Shown: in pieces, positions 11,806 to 24,200 of the stretch | How positions within the stretch are numbered: position 1 is the stretch's first letter | How the letters are laid out: each line of letters opens with the position of its first letter | Origin: Drosophila persimilis | Taxonomy: Eukaryota > Arthropoda > Insecta > Diptera > Drosophilidae | Assembly: GCF_003286085.1 (NCBI RefSeq) | Contig: NW_020825288.1 | Coordinates: 21,886,001 to 21,950,000, forward strand | Reading direction: 5' to 3' | DNA: 64,000 bases | Made by a program: the position numbers and the translations under genes | The notes under the pieces: generated by a model | The model's database searches: none | What the model was told of the DNA's origin: nothing | The model's input: only the letters and a program-made list of their open reading frames with translations

Positions 11806-12181
11806 TTAAAGTAACCCACCATTCAATTTGCCATCAACAATAGCTGGGAACATGTGTAGTACACCAAAACCAGGCAGCAAGATTCGAAAACAGGACCAAG
11901 CACACTTCCACCTGGGGAAAGGCAGATAGTAGGACCCCCGAATCAAGTCATGGGCGGGCATTGTTATGTTGGTAAGCCCGAATGGTAAACGACACCCGCA
12001 CCGCATCTGGCATCGGTCGCCTCTAGTTGTACCAATCAACGGCCGTGTCACTAACAGCCCAAGCAGCACTACCACGGACCAGGCCCAGAGGCTAAACGTT
12101 GCACTTCGAGAAAGCATCTTTAATTTGGGTACCGCATCAGATATAAAACTGGAAGGAAATAGGAAAATCAGGAGACTATAG
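11806..12181. other. Unresolved ORF island, candidate small gene on either strand
   Basis: A GC-richer island is open on both strands. On the - strand, 12117 to 11806 encodes 103 residues from ATG with a textbook signal peptide (MLSRSATF, then a hydrophobic core SLWAWSVVVLLGLLV), then CQMRCGC and two more Cys, as in a small secreted protein. On the + strand, one frame from 11810 to the TAG at 12179-12181 is interrupted only by two adjacent TAG codons (11927-11932). After them it is polar and basic and, by eye, has more purine-any-pyrimidine codons than the antisense frame, which favours + strand coding. Only one reading can be real. I could not match either to a known family. Confidence 0.3.
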
Positions 12182-14825
12182 AAGCTAGTGTACAAATAAG
12201 CACTCAACGGAGATTGAGTATCAGAATTTCAGAAATAAACTTAAATAAGACATACATAGTTAAAACAGAGAAAACATTTCAGTCCCTTAATTTTTTTTGT
12301 AGTGTAGACCACATCTCGTGCTGGGCAGATAGATGAAAAAAAACTAGCGAAAGCTGCAGACAAAGGCAAATCGGAAACGGAAGTTGCATGTGAAAATGGT
12401 CGCACTGTCGTTCTCAGAGCGGTTGCACAGTGAGTTGGCTTCGATTTTCTTGTTCTCATTCTGTTGCTTCCTTGGCCCGGTCCAGTCTGTCCTGTCCCGC
12501 ACGGGCCTGGCTGGGATAGGACCCTTGAATGGCTGACTGAAAATGACAGGTTTTGCCTTTTTGTGCCAAGTTCTACTTTATTTTTTTTTTCCTGTCTTTG
12601 ACTTGTCAATGTTAGCTTCCGTTTTTCTCTTATTTCTCTCTCTATGAAATAAAATTTTCAAATTTTTCGACATACTGAATATTAGTTGATTCATATTACA
12701 ATGCATTCTTCTCGCAGAGGAGTATGAATTCATTGTGTCTGTGGTGTCGCGCTAAGGGGCACTTAATTTGTCATTGATGGGTTAGAAAATGCATTCGGTA
12801 AATTAGTTTCATTCGCAGGACACGACCACAGGGCTTTCGTCCTGGGGTTTCTCCCGCTAAACAATTAATTGTTTTGTTCAGGAGCCAGTGAGCCAACTGC
12901 AATGACATTTGTTCTCCCAGTTTCGCAGTGTGTCTGGCTGTCGTCGGCTATAAATTTTTGATTGCCTTTGTTGGTACTTTTGGAACGTACTGGCTTGCTT
13001 ACTGCTGATGCTGAATGCTACTCGTACTGCTCCTGGCATTGGGCCCACTGGAAAATGGCATTTTGTTTGCGTTTGCGTTTGATTCTTTTTTTGCAGCGGC
13101 GCTCCCGTCGACTGAATTTTACGCCTCGTTGGCTTCCCATGCTCTGCGGTCGACTGCCCCACCCGATCGACTCCCATACCTCTTCTGGCTGGGCACAGTC
13201 ACCAGACCCTGCCTGAAGGGTCGACGGGGCGGGGAGCGGTCGGACTCACACACACAACAGACACATTTCAATAATTGTGCAACAACTGGAAGCGATTATG
13301 CAATTTCATCAGACCAAGAGGGAGACACACAGCCACACACTGAGATGGGGTGTAAAAAATCAAGCAAATAGGAAGGGGCAGCTGGGAGGCTCTGGAGATG
13401 GGGAATAGCTGGCGGACTCAGGGAGCTCCTACAGGAGAGATTATGGCACCGGCATATTTGTCTCTTTTCTTTAAGAAACTGTTCGTTAAAAGTTGTCATT
13501 TTAAAAGTGTTTTGCCATAGATACTTAAATGAAAATAATTAATTATTAATTTTAGAAGAAGACACATGAATTCATTCAACTTATTAAAAAAAACACTATC
13601 CAAAAAACCACTATCCTCGCGAATAGAAAATTTTAATTGGAAATAGACATTTGAGGATCAGTTTAAAGTGAATTTAATATCCAAGGCTATTTATCTTGGC
13701 CGGAGTACAGTCTTATTATTAGCTTAACTTTCAGTTCATTTGAATATCTATTACCAAACTGATAAAAATATTTCCCAAAATCTCTTTCAATATGATGAAC
13801 CCTTCCTGCTGTAGGGTATACGAGCACTCGAATGGGGAACCCGTCTGGTGTGTGTGTTTGCAGATTGTACTCGTAATACGCAGAGTCCCGTGTGAGAGAG
13901 GGAGATGTAGTTTCGTTCCGTTGTTATATTGTATCTTTGCCTATACATCTGCTGAGCTGATATGGCATTTGGGGAAAACGAGCTTTATTTCATTTGTGTG
14001 TGCCCACCAATCTCAATCCGAGCCCCATCTCTGGATGGATCTCTGGCATTGTGTGGACGTGTGGGTCGGGTTGGGGGTATGGAGCTGGTGGGAAATGTCT
14101 GCCTTTCATTTTGAGGTTATGCAAATTGTTATGCTGATATCATAATTAATTCGCTGGGGAAACAGGCCGGAAACAAATTGGGTTTTGAATGAGTTATTGT
14201 ATTTTTGCGGCATGCTGCATTTTTGTATACATATCTCTCGTTGGTTCTCTCTCTCGGATGCGGTGTCCTTTTTTGTGTGCCCCTGCAATGGAAATGACCC
14301 CATGCAAATTCTTTCATATGCGGGGATATATTTTTAGCAAACTAAGCCATAGAGCAAAACACAAGCGACACATTCGGAGAACCACTCTCTTTCTGGACTC
14401 GTTTAATGAGTTTTTCTTCTATTGGTTTTAGTTTCAGGGTTTTCCACTTCCAGCTCTTTTATGGTTCTAACGCAGAAAATTATAGTTGGCCATAAAAAGA
14501 GCCAGAAAACCCAGTAGTAGACGGAAAGGAAAGCAAACGCAAGCATCAAAGAGCTCTAAAAATGTTATAACTCAAGTAGTCTGCGGTTTAGCCACAAATT
14601 ATCAGCACTTTACTCTCGAGGTTCTCTTAATGTTTAATGTTTATTGTTTCATTTTTCTGTTTTGTTTTCTGGCGAGCAAAATCTAGATGTTCGCTGTAGT
14701 TTTTCTCCCACTGGCTCTCCTATTTTTGACATGGCAAAATGGGAATGATAAATTAACTGCATATTATAAATTCCTTTGAGTTGAGTTGTCACACATGCGA
14801 TGGCAATGGGGCGTGGTATATGGGC

Positions 14826-14868
14826 AGGAGGGAGGAGGGAGGAGGGCTCATGGTTCATGGTTCATGGC
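14826..14868 (+). repeat. AGG tract followed by (TCATGGT)3
   Basis: An AGG-type purine run at 14826-14846 passes into three copies of the 7-mer TCATGGT at 14848-14868, the last ending in C. Confidence 0.85.
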
Positions 14869-17800
14869 TGGCAGCAATTGTCCGTGCATAAGTGTGCGTG
14901 TGAGGCGAAAGTAAGCCACATTTGCATATGGCACGGGTGGTTCGAGAAGTTAATACAATTTTAAGTATTACAGAGGAGTAAACTGTTCTTAAGGTGGACG
15001 AATCAGAGATGGTTTTGGGTGAGATATGAGCTAAAAACTTTTGTTTGAAGCGCTGCTGCTCATGCATATGCATAACATATGAAATAATGTTTTTAGTCGT
15101 CCGTGATCCATTTTAAGTAGAAGTGAGAATGCTAATCCATTTCTACCTCTATTCTTGTTTAAGAAGATATATCCTGTAGGAAGGCATAATTATTTATGCA
15201 CTTATGTACATTCAATTGCATAAAAGCCGCTCTGATTATTTTTGTATGCCGACTATATTATATACCTCTCATTAATTGTTTTTATTTACATAGATTTGTT
15301 TTGAAAACTTCTAAATCCACCCGTGAAACCACAACTGTCTCGCGTCTCTGCCTCTCGACTGGTAACTGGGCTGTGCTTGTGTTGAGCTGTTTGTTTATTT
15401 GTAGGTGGATGCTGCCCCCGCCCGAGTGCCTGGAGTGTGTTTCATTTTGCCACCAAGGCCGTAAATACTCAAGCAACAACAGCAACAATAGTAGCAGCAG
15501 GAGCAAAGTGTCTCACTCTCTATACCATTGCCACCGTGCAACCTGCCCCACGCCGCATGCCCAAAGAGTGTGAGTATGTCAGAGGGCGCGGAGCATTTGC
15601 CTGTTGTGGTGTGGTCGGTGGTGACGGTGGCGTATACGCAATGTGGCCGACATTTTGCCAAAGTGTTTGTGTAAACAAAGTTGTAGGCCGTCTATTTGTT
15701 TGCCGTTTGTACGCCATCTTGTTTATTGTCACCCACACAACACACAAAAATACACACACACACATGGTAGGCATTTACCGTAGACATTTCCTTCTTGGCC
15801 ATTGTTTGGCTTACCTTACTCATTCTTTTTGGCCCGGGCTCGTTATACTTCCGTTTCCGTTTCGGCTGATGTTTTTTTTTTCGACATTGGAATGATCATT
15901 TTGATTGATGGGCCACGCATTTATATTGGGCATTTTTTGTTGTTGTGTGTGCTTTCTTTTTACTTCCTCTCCTGGAAGCTCACTCTCCTTGTCTGTCTGT
16001 GTAACGCTTCATTGCCTGCTCCGCCTGATTATGCCCCACGGTCCATGTGACATTTATGTAATTGTATTCCCTCCGAGTGCATAATAGAGAGTGAGTGACG
16101 GATGGAATGGAATATATATAATGCGTAAATATATACATATGTAATTATTTGGTTTCACACCATTCAGAGAGTTTAATGGCATTCAATTCCGAGTAAATGC
16201 TCGAAAGGGTTATGGATGATGGAAAAAGTTTTGTAAGAAAGCTGGGCGTCCACACTGAAAAGGGAAGAGCAGATGCAATGGAAAATGGAGCATTAGTTTT
16301 GCAAATACTTCCAGCTGCCGTCCTGTAATAGCTAGAGAATAAACTCGAGTGCTTACCAGAAGAGCACTGTAACTAACCAAGAAATTTACATAAGAAAAAT
16401 TGTTGCAGTGTGATTCGAATTAATGGCCTTTTATTTGAGCGCTGCATGCCTGAACTCTCTTCGGACAAGCAACAGCACGATTGTAATATTATAAATAAAA
16501 TTACATTTCAATCAGCTCACAGAGTAAATATTTCAGTATTTCATATTTCAGTATTTCAAAATGATTTTCGAGACATGAGGAATTTTTCAGAATTTCCTGC
16601 GAAAATAATTAACAGACTGCTTGTCCCTTTTTTAATAATAACTTAATGAAACTTAAAACCCAAAAATTTTACTTGTGGCACTCTTAATTCTCTGGAATTA
16701 AAAAAAAATATTTTCTTAAAAATTTGTTAATAGAAATACAAGAACCTAAATCTAGTTTCTTAATTAATATTTTATGGTTTGAATGAGAAATGAAATTTCA
16801 AGAAAATGTTTTCTTCAACACATTTAGGTGGGAAAACTTTAAGGAGGTTGTCAAAATGTCTAAACCAGTTCAAGGTCAAGTTTTTTTTTGGTAATGAGTT
16901 CTACAAGGGTTTTCCATCAATGCCTTCCACGAGTATGTGTGTATGTGTGCTTTGCGGGTTTGTCCCCCATTTTGTCTGGCTTGTTTGATATCTATTATCC
17001 TTGAAATAAGACCTCCTCTTTGGCTAAATAGATGGCGTCTTTGTTTAGGCGCTGGCCGCATTTGTTTGCCTTGTGTCCTGTCTAATTCAATCTTTTTTTT
17101 GTTGTTTGCTTTGATTGGGCTCCTGTTCGGACTGCTCTGGTCTGGTCGTCTGCCTCCTTTGTCTTGGCCTAGATTTGCCAGCGGGAAAATTAATGTGGCA
17201 GGTTTTTGTGTCAGCAAATGACGGTCGGCCAATTTGTTTTGCTGCTGCTCTTTTTTCTTGAGTCTCTCCTTGAGTCTTGAGCCTTTCCCCGGAAGGATCA
17301 AGGTGAGGCGGCTGCTCTTTTAGCTGAGTTTCTTCTACTTGGCTTGAGTGGCGCGGCCGCGGCTTTTTCCCTCTAAAATGCACTTCGCTTTAACAATTAA
17401 GAGCAGCATTTTCCCGCGCCCCCTTTTCCAACCGTCTCTGGTCCCCCTCTCTAGGCCACAGTTTTCCATTACCCTTCTCCTGTCAGCTATTTTCCTGCTA
17501 CCATGCTTTAGTCTGTATTTTTCCCGTTTCCCCATTCCCCCGTTTCTTGTCTGCAATTTCTGCTAATTTGCTGGCACTCATAACATTTGAGAGCGTCGTA
17601 AAAGTTAGGGGAAGAAGGATCTCAGTGTTGGGGGTTGGTAGGGAGGGGGTGTGGGCACCACCCGGATATTAGCGTAAACAAAATGCAACACTTGAGCTGA
17701 AAAATTGCCGTAATGAACGAGCCACCCTCCTCCAGAGCCAGAGTCACTGCAGAAATTGTTTAATTACTGCAAATTCTTTCAATGGTTTATGGCTAGTGTG

Positions 17801-17958
17801 GCGGAAACAGGGAGGGGTAAAGAGGTGTAAGGTGGAGCTGCCTGATGGTGGGGCATTGGCTTGACACATTTTCCCGGGTTTTCCCTTTTCCCTACACCCA
17901 TTTTTCGGGTTGGCTGATTCTTAGCCTCAACTTTATCTACTCTTAGTCTCTATCTAAA

Positions 17959-18057
17959 GCGCCCTCCCTCTCTCTTTCATCTCTGTCCCTCCTCTCTTTG
18001 GCTACTCTCTCATTACCATTTCCCTCTCTTTCCTTCCGCTCGTCTGTGTCTCCCTAC
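17959..18057 (+). repeat. Pyrimidine-rich tract
   Basis: About 100 bp of CTCTCC, TCTTTC and CCCTCT repeats with few purines; on the other strand this is GAGA-rich. Such tracts can bind GAGA-factor-like proteins, but no specific site array is proven. Confidence 0.7.
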
Positions 18058-20363
18058 ATTTCATTAATTTGCTATTAATTTGTATTTTCTTTGCACTGGC
18101 GTTCTCCTTACTCGTTTTTTCTGTCGCATTATTTCAACCCATTTGGGGGCTAATGAACTTGCTGAAGGGCTCTTATTTACCCCGAACCTATCCACCCCTT
18201 CTGCTGCTCTACTTGACGTGTGCCAGACGTCCGTGGGCCGAGGCTCTGGCTTACTTTTTGACGAGCAGCCCTTTTGAAAATACTTCGAGTGCCTGAAAGT
18301 AGGCAATGATAAATTTGTTCACTGGAGCTTAGAAAAGCTGGAGGAGGAGAGCAGTGAAAGATGTTTGAGTTTTTCGGTTAATTCGAATGACAAATGTGCC
18401 AGGGAATTGGGAGCACCGAAAACCGAAAACCGAGCACCCACAGCAGAGAGTGGACCGGGTAAATGATTGTTGACTCTACTTGAGTTCACTTTGTTTCAAT
18501 CTATATTGCTTAACATAGTGAAGGGGAGACATACAAATGAAGGTATATACATATTTCTAAGGGATTTTATTTGGCTTAAATTCAAGTTTTCACATGTAAA
18601 TCCTCTACGAATTTTCTTCCACGTAACAATACATTCTATACCCAACATCAAAAATATGCAGACAATGAAAACATGATTTCTTGTCTGCTCTGATCCTAGC
18701 ACCATTTATATGATTAAATGAGCCCTAATGTTCCTTCCTCTGTCTGGTCTGCGCACTTGACCTCCTGCTTGGGTCGCCTTTTCCCACTAATAAACAATAA
18801 TTCTTGGGCTGGAATTTGGACATGAAACCGGGGCGAAACGACGACAGGCAACACGATTAATAATTGTCAGAGAGTATGCTGTGCTGTCCCATCTCCCTCT
18901 AAATCTCTTTGGAAATCAACAAAACGAGAGTGAAAACTGTAATTAATGACTGAGAGACAGACGGGGAGATACAGAGAGAGGGGGAGAGATGGTCCATTTT
19001 ACTAATCTGCAATACAAATATTTTATGACCTAACTAGAGGCATGACCGTGTGTTGGTGTATCTGTGTGTTTGTCGGCCACTTTTCTCCATTTCCCTCCAT
19101 GTTTGCCTGACATTATGAACTGGCTGAAAATGCTCCATCGTTACCCAGGGCCAATCATATTCAAATTAATATACCCAATGTGTTGTGCAGTCATAAATTT
19201 TAAGACCCCAGCCAGTAAATGACTGCCACTGCCACTACCACTGCTGCTGGTTACTGCCACAGTTTGCTGCTTGCTGGCTTTTTGTGTGTGTGTCTGTGTG
19301 TGTGTGGGGTTGAGAGCCGGCACCCGGGCCTGGGCCTGGAACCTTCACCTTGTAAACAAGATAATTATGGCAGCAACTATGACAGCGAGCTTCCGGTTCC
19401 TGGTTCCTGCTTCCTGGTCTGGGCCCCCAAAAGTAAATTCATTTCCTTCCAGACCATTTTGACTGCTGCACGAAATGTTGACAATGTCCTACTAGAGGTG
19501 GGGACAACCTCTGAGAACGGGGGAGCCAGCTTAGCATTCTGTATATTGAGGTCTGTTGGGCACCTAATGAGACTCCAGCCTGGGATTCTCTTTGGCTAAG
19601 CCAGACGCCGGTGCTCCTCTATTTACCTGGCTTGTTAGCGCGGAGCATGAGCAAACAATGCTTGTTGTCAGGGGGAAATGGAATGTCTGAAAATTACCTA
19701 ATACTTGTATTCTCGGCTAACACAAAACCCAATATTGAGGTGTTGACGACGAGATTTTAACACTTTTGTGGTTTAGATTAACGCGGCAAGAATTTGGCTG
19801 TAAGAAGTGGATTTTGACGGAACTATTGGAATGTGTTACAGGCAAAAGAAAGCACACCTTAAGTCCCTAAGTCCTTAAAGATATGTCTTTTCGACTTCTC
19901 ATTATCATCTATTTATACAGTCAGAATTTAAGGGTTTTTCTTTCTTAAATTGGCATTATTTTAAGAAAAATTGAGCCTAAGTTAAATTTGGATTATTCTC
20001 TTGAAGTTCTCCAAATCCTTACTAATTTCTTTTAGTTGTTTTTTCATTCAGGATTTGATCTTTCCAGCATCCAATAAATTCCAATTTAACAAATTTGAAG
20101 CTATTCCAAGATTTTCTCCTATTATAAATCTGACTTTTCAATTCTTAAGTCCCTTACGGGCCTAATCTGTTAATCGAATCGCCCCAAAAACATAAAGACA
20201 TACATCAGAAAGTTTGGACTGGCTTTGGTCCGCGGCGGCTCATTGCAAATCATATTCATTTGAGCCTATTATTGGAAAAGTTACTGCGATAAGCTTTTGT
20301 TATGATGAGCCACGATGATGATGCGATGAGCCCGACGGAGATGATGCACAGGCATCCTCTTCC

Positions 20364-20380
20364 TCGTCGTCGTCGTCGTC
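20364..20380 (+). repeat. (TCG)n trinucleotide repeat
   Basis: A 17-base perfect TCG array lies inside a short open frame without other coding support. Confidence 0.85.
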
Positions 20381-23300
20381 TCCTTGACGCTTTAGACTTA
20401 GCCGAGCGGCAAGTGGCCATTAATAAGTGGCATGCCACAGTTTGGTGTATTATCAACTCTCCAATGGCCAACACGTGTCGCCCACGCTTCCCTCTTGACC
20501 GCAAAAAAGGGAAAACTTTTCTGTATATTTTTTGTTGTGCCTCTTCCCATCGATGAAGTTATCGACAGCTTGAGCCGAAACCCAATTCCAAAAACAAACA
20601 AAAAATAGAATTAGATACTCGGAATACACTTTGTAATCGATTGTAGCTATGAAAACTGTATGGAATTATAATATCTTCCTTTTTTAAAGTATTTTTCGCT
20701 ATGAAAAATATCGTAAAACTACCGAATAATACTGAAGGAAATGGGTATAGAAATTCTGAGCTGCCCTGCAAATATCTAGTAAAAATCACCATACCTCTGC
20801 AAAGATAGAGATGCAAAAAGTTTGTGAACACAAAACCGCCAGGAGCTATGAGCACTGCTCTGGTTCTCTTCTTCTGGTGTATCTCCTGGCCAGCCATCGC
20901 CATACAGCCCATCCACTGTGGAGCATTAGAGCATAACACGTACGCCAAACTTATTGATTTTCGGTTTTTGTGGCATGCAGTTTTTGCGGCTTTTGGGTTA
21001 GTTAGCGAATTATGAAAATATTTGCTCTGCGCCAACCGGAAGTAGTCCGTGATGAATCACCCGTGAGCAAGAGCCAGTTGCCAGCAGCTAAAAGGGGTGC
21101 TGATGCTGATTCTGTATGAAGGAGGGTGGCATAGTCCTGGCAATTCAGAAATTTCTCGTGCGTGTCTCGCGTACCCACAGATGTGTCCCTCAACCCGTGC
21201 ATATCCTCTCCTCTGCCACTGCGAAATGCTTTCGACCCAGCCCGAATGAGACACGCTTCAATGGCAAATAAAAACGAGGGGAAATACCCGACATTCAGTC
21301 AGTACGGCTCCTCTCTGCCAGAGGGCGCACACATTGCACGACGAAGAGCTAGTGCGTGGCAACTGCAAATTGATTTGTTCCTTCTGGCTATAATAATTAT
21401 CCGATCATTCTGTATTTTGCTGCGTTTTTACTTTTCTCGTATCTTCAAAATTATGCATGCCACAGATCCACCGCAGCTCCGTCCTGAGTTTCAGTCCGAG
21501 TAACGGAAAGCTCTTAAGCCACGGCATTGTGAGCTGCCCCTGGGTCACGAATATTGGACATCGCAACCTTAAGGCGGTCCCAGTGCTGCCTGACTGTCCA
21601 CAATGTAACTGCCTTAACCTAAAAAATCTGAAACCCTGGAAAAAGGATTTGGATGTTTTGTTATGATTTATTCGCTGATCTCTACCATAATCTATACATA
21701 AGATAACATAACATAACCAAGTCTATTATACTGTTAGGGACTCTATTAATCTCTTCCTTGGCCTATCCTATTTTTTCTCTTGCAGTCCTTACCCATTTCT
21801 TTTACTTTTTCATTCATATGAAGTCACCTTGCCTCCAGCATTCCCACCTAGATTTACTCATCTTTACTGACTTTCCACTTTTATCTTATAGTACAAATAT
21901 AAAAAATTCTTTCAATCGATTAACTGATTCTTCCTGTTTCCCTGCATTTCTATGGCCAGGCACTTCGAAAATGACCGTAAAAACAAAACTCCTGAAAACA
22001 GCAATCCAAACGTAAAACCAACTTGTAACAAACATACAAAAAAATGTTTTTCTCCCAGCTAAAAAATCGAAAAGAAAACCTGGCCCTTGAACGAGAGGCC
22101 ACAAGAGTTAGACAGTTGGCATAGGTTGGGATTGGATTGGAGTGGAATGCATTGGAGTGAAGAGACGAGAGAGACCTACAGTGCTAGAGCCATTTATGTG
22201 TTAAAGTTGAAGCATTAAACACAAACCCAATGGCCCGCCAAAGGGTTAAGGAACTCGACTGCGCCTGGGGCAGAAAATGTGTCCGAGACCCCATAAAAAT
22301 TGTTTGTAGTTCGTTTCCTCGTTTTCCATATAAAATGGATTTGATGGATGATGTTGTGCCGCAACTTGGGAAGCATGTGTTCTGAGACTTGTGCCAAGAG
22401 CTAAGCAAATGGTTGAGCCCTGGCTGCCACTGGGGACTGGGGCCTGGGGCCTGGGGAGTGGGGGAATAAGGAAAGGAGTTGAGACCCGTTTGAGTTGAGT
22501 TGACTGCCTGGATGCGCTGAGATTAGAGATGAGGCTGAAACAGAACATGTGGTTAAATGAGGTGGAAAGTGTAACATAAATGAAAAACAAAAGCTATGTG
22601 GGAGAGAAAATTTTTGTAAGAATTATTAATTTGGGATACTTTATGGAAGAAGTCCGCTTTATGTGCGAATACTCTACAATATTCTCAGGCTATTAAAATA
22701 TTTGTATGATATCCATTCTAATAATTAATAAATATAATTAGCCAGACCGTAAATGTGCTTTCATTTGATATTGCTAGATTATTTTCGATACAATATGTTC
22801 TTTGATATTATATTATATACAACCCAAGCCCGAGGTATATGTAAGCCATTTCTTGGCATACAACCGAATCCTTTCGGAAAAAAACGAAAAATACCCACAA
22901 AAAAACCCACATTGTAGCGAGCGTTTCACAGCCTAAGCTCCGGTTGGAATCCCTTGAAATCCCGACACATCTCCTAAGTGCATGGGGACTCTGCTCCCCA
23001 ATCCTATGCGTTCTGCCTGCTTCTCGCAGGACACGGCTGTCAAGTTTTACACCGTTGGGTGCTAAAAATCATAAAATCAATGCGTCATAAAAACAAACCC
23101 AAACCAGTTTAAATCCCAGACCAAGACCAGGACTAGAAGGAAATTGTTTGAGCTGCGTATTTTCATTTTATGGCTTTTCAATGCCTCAGATCTCGAGGAA
23201 CACATGTGTGTCTGTTGGGGTTTGGGTGGAGTGAGAGTCTGTTTATGACTGCCCAGAAATACTCATAACATTAGGCTCTACCCAGTGCGCGAAAACACTT

Positions 23301-24153
23301 TAATCAGTGTTGGGTAACTGCTCGACTGTGATTTCTCGGCTCGAAAATGGTTGAAAACTAATTTCTGCAATTTCCTGCAAACAATCAAATGTTTGCACAG
23401 CAACAACAATGCCCCAAAAGAGAAATATAACAATAAAGTAAATTACATAAAGTGAGTGAGAAAGAAAGAGCAGACAATCAGAGGGGCTTCCCGCTGTGCT
23501 GGGGAAGGGCTCTGGGCTGGAAATGGAACCCCACTCGGAAATAATTAAATAAATGAAGCAGCTGCAGAAACATTGCTGGATTCCGCATCAGACAGTCGCC
23601 GACACAGACAAGATAGACATCGAGCCCGTCCCGGGCCGTCTGCCGGAGAATACGCAAGAAGTCGAAGAAAGGAAGGGTGGGTCACCTGCTTAGAGGTGGT
23701 CCCTTCTAGTGGAGCAGAGAGTCGTGAGCACTCATTTCTCATGTGAGAATAGTGGTGGCATTATGGGACACAGCAGTAATCAATTTTTATATGTGTAGCT
23801 CTGTTTCCAAAAGCAGAGGATTCGTTATTTATAATGTTACCCCTTTTAATGTTTAATGTTTCCTCCTTGAATCTCCTTTTATTTTGTATTTTTTTGATCG
23901 TGTCACGCTGTCAACATTAAGACCATTCCTACAGCTCCATTCGTAACTTTTGTCTGGTGAATGGTAAAGATTTTTAAGCGCCCGTGTTCCTGCCACCGTT
24001 GCCATGTAATTTGATTTGATGTTCTCTGCTGTTCTAGATTCTACACTGCATATACATACACGTATATATTTTTTTTGTTTCTCCTGGCGCTCAGGCTTGG
24101 CTTCCTACTTTGCACATTTCTGGCACATTTTGTGTCGCCTAATGAATGACAGA

Positions 24154-24200
24154 CAGCAGCAGTAGCAGCAGCAGCGGCAGAGGCAACAGCAACAGCCGCC
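24154..24200 (+). repeat. CAG/CAA-rich tract
   Basis: An imperfect CAG repeat with CAA interruptions, common in fly non-coding DNA. The frames across it are short and lack support. Confidence 0.8.

Noticed and set aside
13015..13371. ATG frame beginning with a leucine-rich segment that looks like a signal peptide (MLLVLLLALG)
   Set aside because: The rest is low-complexity and shifted, and it overlaps frames on both strands with no Cys pattern or motif. A few such starts are expected by chance in 64 kb.
16410..16646. Frame with LLFERCMPELSS, resembling LLFPKNSVTDLSK of gene B
   Set aside because: The following residues do not keep the spacing, and the region holds a local duplication (TCAGTATTTCA) that makes the frame look structured. 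Judged chance.
20848..21015. 55-residue frame with a hydrophobic N-terminus (MSTALVLFFWCISWPAIA)
   Set aside because: Short, with no homology or conserved motif, and one of many small frames.
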